A DNA stretch of 8,537 bases from CAYVBN01 sp964538565 (GTDB lineage: Bacteria > Pseudomonadota > Alphaproteobacteria > Rhizobiales > Xanthobacteraceae). This document shows positions 8,304 to 8,537 of this stretch, one piece after another. A model generated the notes under the pieces. That model saw nothing but the letters and a program-made list of their open reading frames with translations. It was not told the origin of the DNA and did no database searches. The stretch is taken from contig CAZIGW010000186.1 in NCBI GenBank assembly GCA_964538565.1, positions 1 through 8,537 on the forward strand, written 5' to 3'. The translations under genes and the position numbers were made by a program. Position 1 is the stretch's first letter, and each line of letters opens with the position of its first letter.

Positions 8304-8378
8304 AAGCCTCCGATCACGGTCGGGGGTCAGGCTTCGACGGCTCTCCGGCGTACCGGGGAGAGGAACCGCCATGGTTCC
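8304..8378 (+). other. Row of three leader hairpins before boxA
   Basis: AAGCCT (8304-8309) pairs with AGGCTT (8329-8334), with inner CCGA/TCGG (8310-8313 and 8320-8323). CTCTCC (8341-8346) pairs with GGAGAG (8357-8362). GGAACC (8362-8367) pairs with GGTTCC (8373-8378). The last two share base 8362, so they touch end to end and could exchange. Confidence 0.5.
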
Positions 8379-8379
8379 G

Positions 8380-8391
8380 GGCTGTTTGACA
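8380..8391 (+). promoter_or_regulatory. boxA-like rRNA antitermination element
   Basis: GGCTGTTTGACA matches E. coli boxA TGCTCTTTAACA at 9 of 12 positions, including the central TTT and the ACA end. BoxA RNA is bound by NusB-NusE to make the rRNA transcription complex resistant to Rho. Its location between the promoter and 16S is the expected one. Confidence 0.65.
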
Positions 8392-8409
8392 GGTGAATCG
8401 GAAGAAAGA

Positions 8410-8492
8410 GAAACGTGGACGGCGGAGTCCTTGCGGGCCGCTTCCTCTCTCGAGAGGGTGCGGCCGGACGAGACTTCGGCGGTACACGTTTC
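8410..8492 (+). other. Large leader fold closed by an 8-bp stem
   Basis: GAAACGTG (8410-8417) pairs perfectly with CACGTTTC (8485-8492). Inside, GTCC (8427-8430) pairs with GGAC (8466-8469), then GGCCGC (8436-8441) with GCGGCC (8460-8465), and CCTCT (8444-8448) with AGAGG (8453-8457) around a CTCG loop. GTCC could instead pair locally with GGAC at 8417-8420, giving a competing fold. Confidence 0.55.
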
Positions 8493-8531
8493 AGGTCAAC
8501 ACCCGGTCACGCAAGTGACTGGTGTGGACCT
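8493..8531 (+). other. GCAA-capped leader hairpin next to the 16S 5' end
   Basis: AGGTC (8493-8497) pairs with GACCT (8527-8531), ACA (8499-8501) with TGT (8523-8525), and CCGGTCAC (8503-8510) with GTGACTGG (8515-8522). That gives 16 pairs with one mismatch, one bulged C (8502) and a GNRA loop, GCAA. It abuts the preceding fold with no gap, so the two could stack coaxially just before the mature 16S. Confidence 0.6.
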
Positions 8532-8537
8532 CGTCAA

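Larger units (their letters stand above)
8239..8537 (+). other. 16S rRNA precursor leader (rRNA operon 5' leader)
   Basis: The stretch GAAGAAAGAGAAACGTGGAC (8401-8420), with a boxA-like element just before it, and the closing GTGACTGGTGTGGACCTCGTC are what I recall from leaders of rhizobial 16S genes. Those usually continue as CAACTTGAGAGTTTGATC. The window ends at GTCAA, so the mature 16S begins within the last few bases or just past the edge. The leader holds a chain of hairpins: GGCGCGCC at 8242-8249 pairing with its copy at 8266-8273, 8304-8334, 8341-8362, 8362-8378, and the large folds at 8410-8531. The ORF-like translation across it is not a gene. Its role is antitermination, processing by RNase III and ribosome assembly. 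Confidence 0.85.

Overview
This 8.5 kb, GC-rich window looks like chromosome from an alphaproteobacterium, most likely in the Hyphomicrobiales (Rhizobiales). Four things point there: the protein families, an intergenic hairpin element I recognise as typical of rhizobial genomes, a TTGACA/CTATAT-type promoter, and a right-hand end that reads like the 16S rRNA leader of that order. I cannot name the genus.

Layout, left to right. Positions 1-788 (+) hold the C-terminal part of an ArsB/NhaD-type (SLC13-like) membrane ion transporter cut by the window edge. Converging on it is a two-gene minus-strand unit: a MOSC-domain protein (2684-1908), then 3 nt later an L-2-hydroxyglutarate oxidase-like FAD enzyme (1904-810). 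A divergent intergenic region (2685-2884) separates this unit from clpB (2885-5479, +), a complete HSP100 disaggregase with an RpoH-like promoter candidate upstream. clpB converges with a minus-strand gene (5728-7707) for a membrane-anchored M23 (MepM-like) peptidoglycan endopeptidase. The 248-bp gap between them is packed with long inverted repeats and is probably a dispersed rhizobial intergenic repeat. Positions 7708-8202 are non-coding and divergent, with several short inverted and direct repeats. From 8203 to the right edge comes an rRNA operon control region: promoter, boxA-like antitermination element and a highly structured leader that runs to, or to within a few bases of, the expected 16S 5' end.

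How the parts relate: this is mostly a housekeeping neighbourhood (protein quality control, cell-wall remodelling, rRNA transcription) beside a small redox unit. I see no phage, insertion sequence, CRISPR array, toxin-antitoxin pair or defence system, and no convincing undescribed protein system. The points most worth a second look are non-coding: the repeat element behind clpB, a triple CGGCGACA motif directly upstream of the rRNA promoter, and the folded rRNA leader. The many long overlapping open frames on both strands are by-products of high GC content.
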